Positions 34,366 through 46,780 of a DNA stretch of 64,000 nucleotides are shown here, piece after piece. A model generated the notes under the pieces. It did not search any database and was not told where the DNA came from. It saw nothing but the letters and a program-made list of their open reading frames with translations. This stretch comes from Tetracladium setigerum (Eukaryota; Ascomycota; Leotiomycetes; Helotiales). The stretch lies in assembly GCA_031472005.1 (NCBI GenBank), contig PZJY01000009.1, forward strand, positions 1,426,001 through 1,490,000, given 5' to 3'. The position numbers were made by a program, and so were the translations under genes. The stretch's first letter is position 1; every line of letters begins with the position of its first letter.

Positions 34366-35457
34366 ATGTCAACTACCGACCAATCCTCCCATGAAGATGG
34401 CCTCGACACCGTCCCATCCTCCAATGGAGAGGGCTTAAACACCGTCCCAACACCTCCTGGCAACATCCTGGCACTCCTTCCTCGAGAAATCAAGGACGAG
34501 ATCTACACGATGCTTTCCGAGTTTCCCACCGTCCGTCGGGGTTTCGGTTCTAGTGATTCCAACAGAGCAAGCTTTCTTCAAACCTGCAAACAATTCTATG
34601 CAGAAGCCAAACCAATTCTGAGCTTAGCGGTGTCGCACCTACACTTCCAAAGCACCACTGTCATGGTTGACTACCTGACAATCCTCAGCAACGAACAGAT
34701 TGGCAAGATTCGACACATCAGAGTGACGAACTATCCACTTGCCATTTACTCTACCACGCATTCACCACAGGGAGCATCCGATCACTACGACATCTACTTC
34801 CTTGGTGATTCGATGGCTCTGTTTCCGAGCCTTCAGTTGGATCTCCTTGTCGTGAACGACTGCTTTGATAAAGGACCATTCAGCAAAATTTATGGTGAAG
34901 CAGGTACTTCCTACTGCCTCGTGGACATAGTTAACTGCAAGAAGTGGAGGGAATTGCACTATATCACCGAAACGACTCGCTACGTCGATCTTGAGACTCG
35001 ACAGCTCAACCTAGCGAGTCTACCAGCACACATTAAGCAAATGCTAGTGGATGCAGATGGCGACGAACGAGAACCCTCATCATATATTGTGAAAATGTTT
35101 GTCGCGGATGAACCATATGTTGCGGGGATGGCAGAAAATCCCGAAACACGCTCAGAATACACTGTCGCCCAGATATCCGAAGCTCTCCGCACTCGTGCGT
35201 ATGAAGATGACCCTCAAGCAAAGATGGAGAGAGAAGTCAGCATCATCTGCGAGAGGATGGTGGTTCCTAGTAACGCAAATTCCACGGGTCCATTTGGACA
35301 ACGATTTGTTGATGAAGTGAATCGTTTTGGATGGCAGTCTCTCAGAAATGGCCCACGCCTTAGGAATACTGAAGCCGATCCCGGTGCCCATCTGTTCCTC
35401 CATAACCATATCGGCTTGCATATGCGCAAACAAGCTGTACTTCAACAGGATGGATAA
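34366..35457 (+). CDS. Hypothetical protein with F-box-like N-terminal segment
   Basis: Single exon, 363 residues. Residues 30-85 read LALLPREIKDEIYTML...SFLQTCKQFYAEAKPIL, the LPxEIRxxIY...CxxxYxEAxPIL pattern common in large families of uncharacterised fungal proteins with a degenerate F-box-like start. The remainder has no motif I can name. ATG 34366 is the first start after the long A-run and lies just before a short repeat (DGLDTVPSS / EGLNTVPTP, residues 12-28). A role in protein turnover is possible but unproven. Confidence 0.65.
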   Translation: MSTTDQSSHEDGLDTVPSSNGEGLNTVPTPPGNILALLPREIKDEIYTMLSEFPTVRRGFGSSDSNRASFLQTCKQFYAEAKPILSLAVSHLHFQSTTVMVDYLTILSNEQIGKIRHIRVTNYPLAIYSTTHSPQGASDHYDIYFLGDSMALFPSLQLDLLVVNDCFDKGPFSKIYGEAGTSYCLVDIVNCKKWRELHYITETTRYVDLETRQLNLASLPAHIKQMLVDADGDEREPSSYIVKMFVADEPYVAGMAENPETRSEYTVAQISEALRTRAYEDDPQAKMEREVSIICERMVVPSNANSTGPFGQRFVDEVNRFGWQSLRNGPRLRNTEADPGAHLFLHNHIGLHMRKQAVLQQDG

Positions 35458-36025
35458 ACATCAGCATTTCCTTGCGATTGATATTGGGCGGTTGAGCTTA
35501 ATGTTTCTGAATGCTCTCGAACGTTACCTCCCGGGATATGGGACATAACCATGGGTTTCGCTACATCTTTACATTTTCTTGGGATAAAAAATGAGTGTCT
35601 AAGCTTAGCATTCGTAGTTTGTCTTCAGCATTAAAGATCGGGGGGCGGAATTGGGAGTTTGCCACAGATTTTTACTTAGGGCTGAAACTGGACGACTTGG
35701 TGCAATCTTTCTAGCTGTTCTTCGCTGTCACTCGACATATGGAGCGGGGACTTTGCTGCATACATACACATGTGGCTTCAATCCAAGGTTTCTTGCACGC
35801 GTATCTCATGTTCCATGTATTTTATTCGTAATCGTGAAGCTAGTTAAGCGAGGTGATTTTTGTGGACTCCCCCTTTCCCCCGGTTTTAACAACAAGTTCA
35901 ATTCTCGAGAGAATACTGTCATGGGTATATCATCCATCACTTCCGTAGGCCAATTAAGCTTTAATATTTCCGCAAAGTCTCCGCCATAAAGTGTCAGCCA
36001 TAGCGATGAAGTGTCAATCCAACCC
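35458..36025. other. Intergenic spacer between convergent genes
   Basis: No supported gene or repeat. Confidence 0.5.
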
Positions 36026-37688
36026 TCAAACCCCACGAGCCGCGCAGATCCACTCCCTCATCTTCAAGTACTCCGATTTAAGGAACGCAGCCTTCAACTT
36101 GCCATCCAAGAAATCAACCAACTCCTTCTGCTTCTTCTCGAATTCCTCTCTTTTCAATCCCCACACTACAATCAAACATCAAAAAATTAGCAACCAAACC
36201 ACGTATCAATGAAATCAAAAGTCCCAACTCAGAAATTGAATTGGACAAACGATACTTACAATCAACAACCTTCATTCCTTCATCACTATCCTCCCACTCA
36301 TTGACCATCTCCTTCAATCCCTTCGCCACGCCAACACCAAATCCCAAGGCAAAACTGTACTGCGGGTAATCCCTCTCCACACCCTTCTGCGATCTCATCG
36401 TGTTTCCAAACCCGTCTACACTCTCGGTGGCTTGAACGTATTGTTCGTAGTCGGCCCAGCTGATGAGGGTATTGTAGAGACCGTATTGAGCGCCGGCGAG
36501 ATCGAGAGCATAGGGTTCGAGAGAGCCTTTGAGAATTACCTGGGTGATGCCGTGGGGAGGAGCAGGGGTGGATTTTGGAGTGGGTGGGGGTGAAGTGGTG
36601 GAGGATGGAGTAGTGGAGAGTGAAGTGTCGGAGGATGAAGTGGTGGAAGATTGTAGGTTGGAGGATGGTGTGTTAGACAATATGACTGTGTTGGTAACGG
36701 AGTTGCGGTGGCTTCGGAAGATGACCTCGAGGGGTGTGGCATGAGGCATCAGGGTAACTTCTGATAAGGTTGCGAAGTCTATGAAAGAGGCAAGAAATAC
36801 GAGTGTTAGCAAGACCTGCGCAAACAAAATCCAGGCGGTTTAACAATGGAGATTTTATACTTTTGACAGGAACCAGGAAGCAACGACGGGCGAGGGAGTA
36901 TCAAACATACCGTTAAGAAAGTAGCCAATAAGTTCATGGAGACCAACCATAGAATCTGCACAACCCAAGGCTGCCAACACGGCTTCTCTAGTCTTCTTAT
37001 CCATGAAAAGCTGCTCTGGGACCGGGAATACGCAGGGCTTACTGAATCCAGGAAGGTCGTGGTAGTCGCCTTCCTGAACGTAGAGTATCTTTTTGGTCAT
37101 TTTTTCAAGCTTGCCTTTGGCATCGTCATCTGTATTTACTTTGTTATTGCTTTTCTTCTTACCGATATCCCAGAAAATAGTCTTGGCTTTGGTCTTAGTA
37201 TCTTTGCCAATGAGCTTCTTGAGTTGGTCGATTGCTTCAGATTTGTTGGCTTGGCCTGTTGAGTCGGCAGTCTCGATCTCTTCAATACCAACGACGTATT
37301 TATCGAATGTAATGGCGCGGTAGACGAAGTAGATTTGTTGGAGAGTAGAAGCAGCCCGGAAGGCTTTGCGGCGAGCTTGATATGTTCGGCAGCTTTTGCG
37401 ATGGGTCGACCACTGTGCTCAGGACGAAGCCAGGATTAGATTAGCTGATGGAATTTCTGTAGAGCAGGAATAAAGAGTTGAGTCCTGCAAAGATCGTTCC
37501 ACTATAGAGTAAATAGAGGATTCAGTTGTCCAGTGACTTACATGATTCTTCTGACACTCCTTACCACAGTAGTAAGTCGAGTTTGTAACTCGCATGTTGT
37601 GGAAGTTGAATGGCAGAACTGGAGTTTCCCTACAGCCCTCGCAGGCCTTGCCGTCTGGCTTCTTGCAAATAATACAAGAGGTATCCAT
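36026..37688 (-). CDS. MYND-type zinc-finger protein
   Basis: Exons 37542-37688, 36911-37412, 36260-36778 and 36026-36165 sum to 435 residues with consistent phases. Residues 5-60 make the finger: CIICKKPDGKACEGC, TYYCGKECQKNH, then across the first intron WSTHRKSC, that is CX2C...CX2C...YCX3CQ...HX3C. After it come a helical ARRKAFRAASTLQQIYFVYR segment, a low-complexity Ser/Thr/Pro stretch (about 36560-36680) and a C-terminus ending MREWICAARGV. MYND fingers mediate protein contacts, often with proline-rich partners, in regulators and ubiquitin-linked proteins; the partner here is unknown. No SET domain is visible, so it is not an SMYD methyltransferase. Confidence 0.8.
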
Positions 37689-38404
37689 CTTACATGCGTT
37701 GCTTCTGACTAGTGTGTTGTGGTGTTGTTGGCTGCAGAAGCGAGAAGTGGTTGAGAGAGGGCGTTGTTGGCCACCAACCAAAATTTAAACTGGAAGTTAA
37801 TGGGTGTCACGTTAGAGGGAGGGCTGAAAAGTGAAAGGTTTCAGGAATTAAAACCTTGTCTGCCTGAAAGATAATCAAATGTTTGTGACGAGTTTATTGG
37901 GGGGGGGGGGGGAGGGGGGAGGGTTCAAATTTGAATACTCGTGTCCGGAAGATTCCATCCTGCCGATGGGAGAAGATGTTAGGGCTTTGAGTTGGAAATA
38001 TTCTTTCTTGACTTAGCGACATTGCGTTAAGAGATTAAAAAAGCATTTACTGTAAGACTGAGTGAAAAAAAGTCACCTGAAAGAAGGGACATAGTTGTTA
38101 AACTGTTAGTGGGAGTCATTTCGAAAGAGATTTGCTGCTAATTGTTCACGTTACTGAACAACCCAAATCTTTATGTGAAACTTGCCCAACAATTACTAGG
38201 AGATCGTCGTTGATTTACAATATATCAGAGAGGATTGTTGGCTTTTGCGAACTTATGAAAAGCGAGAACCGCGAAAGTGCTATGCGGGTGTTATTTTGAG
38301 AAGAAAGAGATGAGCAAGAAACAGAAAGCAAAATGGCCATCCCAAATACATACGGTTTCGCTCATCTGATACATTGTGTTTTAATCCACCATCACTGAGT
38401 TTAG
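37689..38404. other. Intergenic region with a poly-G run
   Basis: Holds a G-rich run at 37899-37923 (14 G, A, then further G). No gene supported. Confidence 0.5.
37899..37923 (+). repeat. G-rich homopolymer tract
   Basis: A run of 14 G, one A, further G, A and G. Such a tract could form a quadruplex, and its length is uncertain in most sequencing. Confidence 0.7.
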
Positions 38405-38730
38405 TGCTTGTGGGCGGTAAAATTATAGGAGGAGGAATTTTTGATTTTTCGACTTTATGAAATTTCGACTTTTGATTTCTTCCCTTATAATATCCACCAA
38501 TATAAAAATATACTGAAGTAATTATAAATCTTTCATTTCTTATTTATTTTAAAATTTAAATACTCTAAAAAAAAAAAAATCTAAACACAGCATTAAACAA
38601 ATCGAAAAAATCGAAAAAATCGAAAAATCTAAAATGTCGAAATGTCGAAAGACGAAAAAATCCAAAAATATGAAAATGCAAAAAATGCAAAAATGGGGCA
38701 TTGAGACACGTCTTCATAAGAATCACTATA
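38405..38730. mobile_element. Foldback/MITE-like element, copy 2
   Basis: The right end is well marked: ATGGGGCATTGAGACACG (38693-38710) then TCTTCATAAG and CACTATA (38724-38730). Inside are CGAAAAAATCGAAAAAATCG units (38600-38650), and at the left TTTTTCGACTTTATG and TTTCGACTTTTG (38446-38475) in inverted sense. The left terminus is eroded, so the start is approximate. Confidence 0.55.
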
Positions 38731-38905
38731 TCAGACACAATTCAAGGATTGTAAAAGATAGATATATTCAAGAGAATTTAATGTCATAGATAGGGACTTT
38801 ATGTCCCACTTCTAGCTCTATCTAAAGCCCTCGCCACATGTATGCCGCTAAAGATAATATTTTCCAACCAGATTGAATCCTTCATGCAGCGCTCCATATA
38901 TGACC

Positions 38906-41753
38906 CTACATCCCATTTTGCTGTTTAAACTTATCCCAGCTCTCGTTGAGCGTTGCGAAAACTAACGCGGCTATCATTCGCACTTCCGTACTTGCATCTT
39001 GTGGTAACTGTGATTCGTTAGCCTGATTCTATTATCTGATAAAGTAATCAAAGACATACCTTATCAGGATGGCATTTTCCGATTGCCTTCATGTAGTTGA
39101 TCTTGACTTTCCCGTTGGTAATCAATTCATGCATACCAACTTTCTTCCAAGTTGCCCCTTCCCACATGACAGAATCCAAACTCCCAAGCAGTGCTCTCAA
39201 ATTATCCCTCTTCCCATCTCGCCATGCTCCGACCTTTTGATCTACAATATCAGCCAAAGCAAACTTTTCATCGTCCGCTTTCTCAGCTTGTTGATTTTGT
39301 GCACGTAGTCTTTTGACGGCTTCAGAATCTGCTCCGGAATTTCCACCCAGATCAGACAGCGCCGAGGCCTTTGGCTTAGGGGTTGGTCGTCGTGATTGTG
39401 GTGTAGCAACGCGGGGAGCGGCCTTTGGTGCGAGAGCCTTTTCGCAACGCTCACGACCTTGAATAGCCGAGGGCCCTCCTACACCATGCTCGACTGCCAA
39501 CTTCCAGACATCTCGTGCATCACTCCACTTTTCCATTTGCTCTAAAGCTTCTGCTTTGCGAGTCAAGGCTTTGCCATAGAATTCTTTCATATCCTTGACC
39601 CCACCTCCTTCACTGGCTCCAAGATCTACTGTTTCACCGTCTCCACGAGAAACTCCAATCAAGGCGAGAGCAGTGTCAGCATCAGAGACTGCCTCTTTTG
39701 GTACACCAGTTTTCAGGCCAGTGAGCGCTCGGTTACACAGGAGGATGATTGTAATTGGGTGTTTATCAGGCAAAGCCGAGAGCGAAGAAGAATAACTTTG
39801 ATGGGCAGATGCGTAATCTCCTCGCTTAAAATGTTGCGTGCCAGCAAGGCGATGTTGAGTAGAACTCTGTAGGGCAATTGCAGACAAAGACGGAACTTGG
39901 CGAGCTGGTGCTTTAGGTCTGGTAGGTATTGGCGTAGATGGTTTCGAAGGTGCCGGACTTGGTCGTTGTGATGCTCTGGTGGGAGCAGCTCTAGGCTGCG
40001 ATATGGGAAGAGGTGCAGAGGAAAAGAGTAGTTCTGGTTCTGGTTCTCGCTCTTGTTGAATAGGTTGCGGGGTGGCCTTCTTCCTCCGTGCAGGGGATAC
40101 ATATGCTTGCGCTGATTGTTCTTCGACAGCTTGCTTACTGAGTCTCGATCGTGGATCCACTGGGGATGCTTGCTGCCAACGTGGAATAGGACTTGCTCTC
40201 TCAACAGGTCTGGTTGAGAATGCCGGAGCTTGATCACGTGGATCCGAATTCGCTTGAAAGCGCGATTCTTGAGGTGTTGGTCTCGTCTTCCTTGGTGGGG
40301 GTCTCCCACCACCCTCCAGCATGAGAGCTTCATCAGTTACGTCCGACTCAGCAACTTTACGTCCTCGGCCTTCTGCTGGAGCTCTTCGTTCCGCAGCCTC
40401 CCTTTCCGCGGCTTCCCTCATCCATTTCGGTTGGCTTGGATCGGCCTCCTGTTGAAAGTCTGCGACGGCTCTTTGGACTTTCTTTTGGGATGTTTTCCAC
40501 AGAGAGTTCGCTGTCTTGAAGAGATTACTTCCCACAGCGGCAGCGGCTTTAGAGATATCCACGTCTCCGGTTGGCGTACGACTATCTTCCCTGCGCGGTT
40601 GCGAATTGTCCCTACGTTCCTTCTGCATCCAAGTAGGTTGTCGGTCTCGAGAAGCACTTTCTCGAGATGGACCTTCTCGCTCATTATGTGAAGGTGTATT
40701 TCGGCTGGTATCGCGACCTTGTTGCTTCTGCTTAGCTTGTCTATGTGCGTCGTTCAGAATCCAGCCTACGGCGGCTTGTACATCCAGTCCTGAGCCACTC
40801 TCGGTGAGAGCTCTCCTAGACTGTTCCCCTGAGAATCCCATGTCTACCAGCTCAGCAACTGCTTTATCCCAAGGGTCATCTGATTCGGGCTCGGGCTCGG
40901 GCTCAGCTACGACTTTCTTCGCAAGAGGACTTGGTCTCCGGACTTCCTCTACTGGCTTTCCTAGATCCCCCAAGAAGTCATCGTCGTCTGGAGTTGGGAT
41001 GGGCGCAGGGGGTGCTGAACGCTGTTTCATTTGTCCTAGACCGAACGGGTCGTCATCGTCACCGAGGTCGAGAGTGGAAGGATTCGATGGTTGTGCCCAT
41101 GCTTGTGGACTCGTTAGATCCGTAGGTTTAGTATTTCTCCCAAACCCAGGTGTGTTGTTTCCCGTGCTCACACCAGATGTGGGTGGGAAATGGCTTGAAT
41201 TATCCACCCGGGTGTCCTTGTTGAAAGCGGCAAACAAATCGTCCTCCGCTCCATTTCCTAAATTTCCATTCCCATTAGTTGGCGGCGAAACTGCTCTCGC
41301 AAAATTCGTGGGCAAAGGCTGGATCGAAGGTGTTGTAGTTCTGGACACTACTGGCGGGGTAAAGCTGGCCCCTCGATTCCCCAAACCCTCCCAGGCATTA
41401 TCACTTCCAAATTGCGCATCATATTGCCTCCTCTTCTCTGCCGCTTGTTTGAGCTTTTCTGCCTGTAGTTTCGCTTGTTGCTCTTGCAAGGTCAAAGTGT
41501 TCTGTTTCGACGAGCCGAAGGACACAAGATTGGAGAAGGAATCTGGGGTCGCAGATTTGGGCGGTGCAAAGGGCTTTGGAACACCAGAGGTTTGGTTTGA
41601 GAGTGGTGTATTTCTCCCAGAGGATTGAGGTGGCGGCGTAGGCCGCAGAGCAGGAACAGAGGTGTAGTAGTTCCCTGTACCTTGCGGAGGTGTAGGTTTC
41701 GAGGAGGAGGAGTTGGAGGACGAGCCCCAATCCAATCCATTGAGGTCGTTCAT
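38906..41753 (-). CDS. Auxilin-like J-protein with UBA and TPR domains
   Basis: Exon 1 39060-41753 and exon 2 38906-39007 with a 52-bp intron; 931 residues. The N-terminal third is Pro/Ser-rich with DDDPFG and DNAWEGLG motifs of the clathrin/adaptor-binding kind. A UBA domain follows (KAVAELVDMGFSGEQSRRAL, about residues 290-335). TPR-like helices lie around 645-770 (HFKRGDYASAHQSYSSSL, KALTRKAEALEQMEKW). A C-terminal J domain ends GKCHPDK-LPQDASTEVRMIAA; the HPD motif sits just before the intron. This order is that of yeast Swa2/Aux1 and fungal homologues, which recruit Hsp70 to strip clathrin from vesicles. The start was set at MNDLNGLDWG rather than 33 bp upstream because that motif is the usual N-terminus. 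Confidence 0.9.
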
Positions 41754-44062
41754 TTCATTATCTCTGTTCTGTAAAATTTGTGGCAACTGTGTCCAGGGGG
41801 AGAAGGATGCTGCGTGAGGAAGTGGCTGGATCTAAAGAAGGAGATTGGAATAAACTTGGCCAACGACTTGAATAATCGCAACTATGTTTTGATATGTGAT
41901 ATCGTACCTCCGTAAAGTCCAGCACAACGCTACTACACTGGTAGGGATTCGCGAGGCGGCTGATGCGCTGATCGTTCTCCACGCCGTTGCCGTTCCAGCT
42001 GAGCCGTGGCCGTGATCTTTGCGTTAGCGGTCTTTATCGGCCACCCGACTAGGTCTACGGGAGAGTAGACTAAGTCCGTAGCCGAAAGCTTCCCCTTTTT
42101 TCTCGGCAAAACTTCGTTTGTTTACTTTCATGAGTTTCGTCCCAAGAGCCCAAGATCTGGGAAAATACGCAACGAAACGGCAAGGGTACAATACTACTAC
42201 TGCACTGCTACCTGTCATTTTTACCTGCTCCTCGGGAGGAGATTCTGTAACATTTCTTTCGACCTTTTCCCAAAAGTGGTCTTCTTCAATCCAACAGTTC
42301 AATCTCGCTCACAGCAACTGTATACTGTACAAGATGTTTAACTGTAGGTAGCCCATCATGGCAGAGATAACAGCCGTACAGATATCCCAGATTCAGGAAT
42401 TCAGGAGAGAACATGTTGCTGCCTGCAGGATCCGTTTTTCGCCATCCCCACCTTTGAATCAATCCATGAATCCTTCGCTCGGGAACAGCGAAGGGGCCGT
42501 GACAGGCCTGGGGTCTGTCATTTGGGATGGGATGGGATGGATGGGTAGAAATCGATAAACATCCGAAGCCACAGCAAGTCAGTCCATCTAATATTGTCTC
42601 GAAGATGCAAGACAACCACAAGAATACAGAATATCGAATTTCCCCCACTCTTCTCATCTCGTGTTCTCGATGTGTTCAACTTTTCCTTTCTCTCCCATCT
42701 TCTTTCTACAGTACCTAGTGATATCAAGACTCTGGCGAAGTCTCCAAAGACAGTCACCGCCGCCGGCCCATATCCGAAGAGAGTCAAAGGAACCGCTGCT
42801 CGACCCGAATCCCATTTACCCACCCACGTTGCTGTACTTCGTACCTGCATATACTTAGGAACTCTTCCATCAAATCACAAGCCTTCCCAGACATCTAGCT
42901 CGCCCTTCTGGCCAGGAACTTCATCACAATTGCAAGGAGGCTGCAGCGCAATTGCTGAAAGGCAGGTCCGATTCATTGTTTCTCTTGCCCAGGAGACCCG
43001 TTTCTTCTAGAAGACCCAATTGAATGTTTGCTGGAATTTTGTGGACCAAAGGGACGGATGGGATGATGGGATGGGTTGAAGAAAATCAATATCAACGGCT
43101 GCGGTCGTATTTCTCCGGAATAATGACAGCCGTCATGATAAATAATGGGCAGATCCAGCAGTGATATATAGTAATGCTCTCGTCCATTTTCACTCCAGAA
43201 GAGATATCGATATCGATCCCACGGAAAACATCTGTTCGCAAGAACGGGCCACGCCGCCACCAAAACAAAGATCCGCTAGCATTTGGCGAAATCAACAAAA
43301 GTGCCCCCTGAGCCCTGAGTGCGCGAACCAAGCTGTTTATCTCGTCGAAATCTCAAACAGGAAGCTCAAAGTATTTAAATCCTGGACCCTTCTTCCACTC
43401 TGCCTCGGTGCTCCCCGTGCAAATATCCAGGTAGACCCCTCTTTTTTCCAGGTGCTTTCCCGGCTACTTTGCTCGTCCTCGTCACTACAACGGCTCGCCT
43501 CGTCAAGGAAGGGGGTAATCATTGTTGTCAACAAACCGCCACTCCTCCGTCGTACTCCGTACCCGCTCAGAGAAAGATCACGCATTCAAGCAATTGAACA
43601 AGCAAACAAGCAACAAGCAACAATCAAGCACAGTCAACACTTCACAAGCCAAAGCTAGGAACTATCCAACAACAACAATCCTCACGCCCACTACTCTGTT
43701 ATACTTCAGAGCTAAGAAAGATCGGACCAAGTTCAATAAAAGCTTCGCACGAATCGGGGCCCTTCCCGTAAGCCGTGGATCGCGACCAAATAGAAACGAC
43801 TCCCGAGACATCTGCTTTCTTGTCGCTCAGGCTTCTTCTACTCCCAGCGTCCAGATTCTAGAGACACAAGTCAAGCCAGATTGTTGTCCTTGTGTTCCAG
43901 ATCTCGAGCAGCTGACGAGCTTCGCATTGCACAACACCGAATTACAGCACGACACGACCGATTGCGATCCTCACCGTTCTTTGTTTGACAACTCCCATCC
44001 CATCGAATCCTCCCACTCTTCGCTCACCTCCACCCCGTCAAAGCTCACCTGCAGCTGCCAGA
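41754..44062. other. Long intergenic region upstream of URC4-like gene
   Basis: About 2.3 kb without a conserved gene. Short GATGG microsatellites occur at 42526-42548 and 43055-43078. The last 700 bp are CT/CA-rich, as in a long fungal 5' leader, and contain small upstream reading frames. Confidence 0.5.
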
Positions 44063-45750
44063 ATGGGTCTCTTCACTCGCAAAGGCAAGAACGGTTCCAT
44101 CACCTCAGGCGACTCCCGAAAGAACTCCTCGAGTATCGCAGAACACACGTCCATATCTTCGCAGTCCTCCCTCAAATCTCCTGTCACACCTGGATATTCC
44201 AAAATGTCTCTTCCAGCTCTCCCCAAGATTGCCATGCCAAAATCCCCAGATCCAAATGTCGATCCGGCGGGGTATCTGCGAAGCATAGGAGCAGTGCGGG
44301 AACGATGCTCAATTGTATTGGACAAGGCCAAGAAGAACCAATTGAATCATTTCGAGGTCGATATGACCAAATTTAAAGATACCACCAAATTTGTTGTCTC
44401 TATTATCAAGGTGGGTTTGGCCTTTCCCCGCCCCCCTGGCACCTCCAATATACAGACAAATACTGACAGCGGGAATGTGCAGCGCGATTTTGCTCCCGAT
44501 TATGCAAGCATTCCTCCTCATGGACGTTGGCAACACTTCAACGCTGGTGGCCGAGATCGAATTGCAGAGCTCCTCGCCAGCTGGCCTGCCAGTGTCGATT
44601 CCTCCGAACGCTGTAGACGACTCCTCGATCTCTTCCTCGTTTCCGTTCTCCTCGATGCAGGTGCAGGCACAAGTTGGCAGTACAAGTCGAAGCAGAATGG
44701 ACGCATATATCGTAGAAGCGAGGGATTGGCTATCGCTAGTTTGGAGATGTTCAAGGAAGGCTTTTTCAGCAGCAATTCTCAACAACCGCACCAAGTGGAT
44801 GGCGAGGCTCTGAAGAGACTAAATCCCAGTGTCATGGCACATGGTTTGCAAGTCTCGGAAACAAACCCAATTGCTGGACTCGAGGGTCGAACAGGTCTAT
44901 TGACCAGGCTCGGCGGGGCTCTTTACAACCAAGACCTATTCGGAGCTGATGCCAGGCCCGGAAACATGCTCGGTAAGTTGTTTTGTGTGAAATGCATATC
45001 AATGCTAACAAATGCTAGACTACCTCATCTCCCACCCTTCTACACAGGCATCTTCTGTCCCGATTGTTCCTCTCCCAACTCTCTGGTCAGTTCTCATCGA
45101 TGGTCTTGCCCCAGTCTGGCCAGCCTCGCGGACCGTTCTTGACAGCACCTCTCTTGGCGATGCTTGGCCACTCTCGACTTTACCTTCTGTTGCCGGAACT
45201 CAGCCTTGGGAAACCATTGTACCTTTCCACAAGCTCACTCAATGGCTCTGCTACTCGTTGATGCAACCGATGTCCAAGTTAATGAACATTCACTTTGCCG
45301 GTGCTGAACTCATGACTGGTCTTCCCGAATATCGAAATGGAGGGTTATTCATCGACACGGGAGTCTTGATTTTGAGGCGAAAGGATGAGCAGCGAGGTTT
45401 GGCACTGTTCAAAGAGCAGGGAGCTATGACCGGACAAACTACGGAGGTGGTGCCCATGTTCACACCGGATGATGATGTGGTTGTGGAATGGAGAGCTGTA
45501 ACTGTTGGATTCCTGGATCTGCTTCTCGAGGAGGTTAATGAGACATTGGGCTTGCATGGTGCCGAGAGACTTTCATTGCCACAGATGTTGGAGGCTGGAA
45601 GCTGGAAGGTATGCTTCTTCTAGAACATTTGTCCTCTTGAATACAACGATACTAACAATAACATAGGGAGGGCGAGAAACCGCCGAAATCTCACGTCCAA
45701 TCACAAAATGCCCTCCGATTGCCATTCTCAGCGACGGGACCGTATTTTAA
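44063..45750 (+). CDS. urc4: URC4/Urg3-like uracil catabolism protein (DUF1688)
   Basis: Exons 44063-44410, 44483-44972, 45019-45608 and 45667-45750 sum to 503 residues in phase. Conserved blocks typical of DUF1688 are YLRSIGAVRERCSIVLDKA, HGRWQHFNAGGRDRI, LLDLFLVSVLLDAGAGTSW, RSEGLAIASLEMF, LPEYRNGGLFIDTGVLILR and the C-terminus RPITKCPPIAILSDGTVF. In yeasts URC4 (Urg3 in fission yeast) takes part in a reductive-independent pathway using uracil as nitrogen source; its exact reaction is unsettled. ATG 44063 (MGLFTRKGKNGS) was chosen over an in-frame ATG at 43985 because the upstream part is a Pro/Ser-rich leader without conservation. No other URC gene is in the window. Confidence 0.88.
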
Positions 45751-46432
45751 GAATATCTCAAAACTTCTAATTCTCATCAACAATCTTGGCCAGCTACCCC
45801 ATCCCGTTTCCAAGGTCCAGCTGGCTTCTTATTATTGCATTTCGATTTTTTTGGCATATGGGAGGGAGGCCTGCTTTGTTTTTCTCGATGTGTTTTTTGC
45901 CTTCCTTCCTCCAAACTTCTTCACCTACGCTTTTGAATGTTCTTTAGCACTTTTCTTGAGCATGAGAGCGCAAGTTATTCACGGATTATTATTGGGCGGT
46001 GGTCTGGCTGCAAAGAAATGGGAACTTTAAAATACGAAAAACCGGTTACTAGGGGTGGTGAGTGAGGGATAAAAATATGCATGCACCCCTTTTCTTAGGT
46101 AGATACCCTATGATGAATGAATCGATGAGCATTACTACCCTTTCAAGACGTAAATTTGAGAGTTTGGAGTCTTACGGTTGAGTCATTATGTAAGTTTGGG
46201 TTGAACGATTGTAACCTGATCTTAAAAGGAGAGATAGTTTTTGGGCGAGGCAGGGGAAAATTGAAGGGTAAGTGCTGCTCAATCAACCTCTTATATTTAA
46301 ATGAATGGAGAATCCCAAAAAAAAACAAAGAAAAAATATTGTCTCTATGACAAGACGATACTACCCAGTCACATGCTCGCTTAACTACAACGACTTTCCA
46401 AAGCAATTTAAGATCAAGTAACAATAACTACC
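45751..46432. other. Intergenic region downstream of URC4-like gene
   Basis: No supported gene; T-rich at the URC4 end and AT-rich toward the foldback element. Confidence 0.5.
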
Positions 46433-46780
46433 TATAGTGTATAGGTAGATATAATATATGTCTCAATAGTGCCGACTTTCTGGGGTTTTCGACTTTTCGA
46501 CTTACATACGGTACCTAGCGTTTTAAAGAACCTTTCTTGATCATGCAGAAGTAAGTATCAAATCAATAATGTATTAATAAAGCGCTAGGAACCAAAAATC
46601 AAAAATTCCGAAAAGTTGAAAAAGTTGATGGTTAAAAAATCGAAATGCTAAAAAGTCGAAGTCGGAAAATCGAAAAGTTGAAAACCCGAAGGATCAGAGA
46701 ATCGGAAAATCTAAAAGTCGGAAAAGTTAGAAAGTCAGATAAGCCGGCATTAAGATATATATTTATACTTATACACTATA
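46433..46780. mobile_element. Foldback/MITE-like element, copy 3 (best preserved)
   Basis: Both ends are recognisable. Left: TATAGTGTATAGGTAGAT then TATGTCTCAATAGTGCCGAC (46457-46476). Right, inverted: GCCGGCATTAAGATATAT (46743-46760) and CACTATA (46774-46780). Inside, TTTTCGACTTTTCGACTT (46486-46503) faces GAAAAGTTGAAAAAGTTG and AAAATCGAAAAGTTG (46610-46685) in inverted sense. TA dinucleotides at both outer ends would fit a TA target site as in Tc1/mariner-type MITEs. Confidence 0.65.

Noticed and set aside
40516..41628. 370-codon open frame on plus
   Set aside because: Antisense shadow of the Pro/Ser-rich auxilin N-terminus; low-complexity content explains its openness.
43522..44376. 284-codon open frame on plus
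   Set aside because: Overlaps the URC4 leader and first exon in another frame; no conservation.
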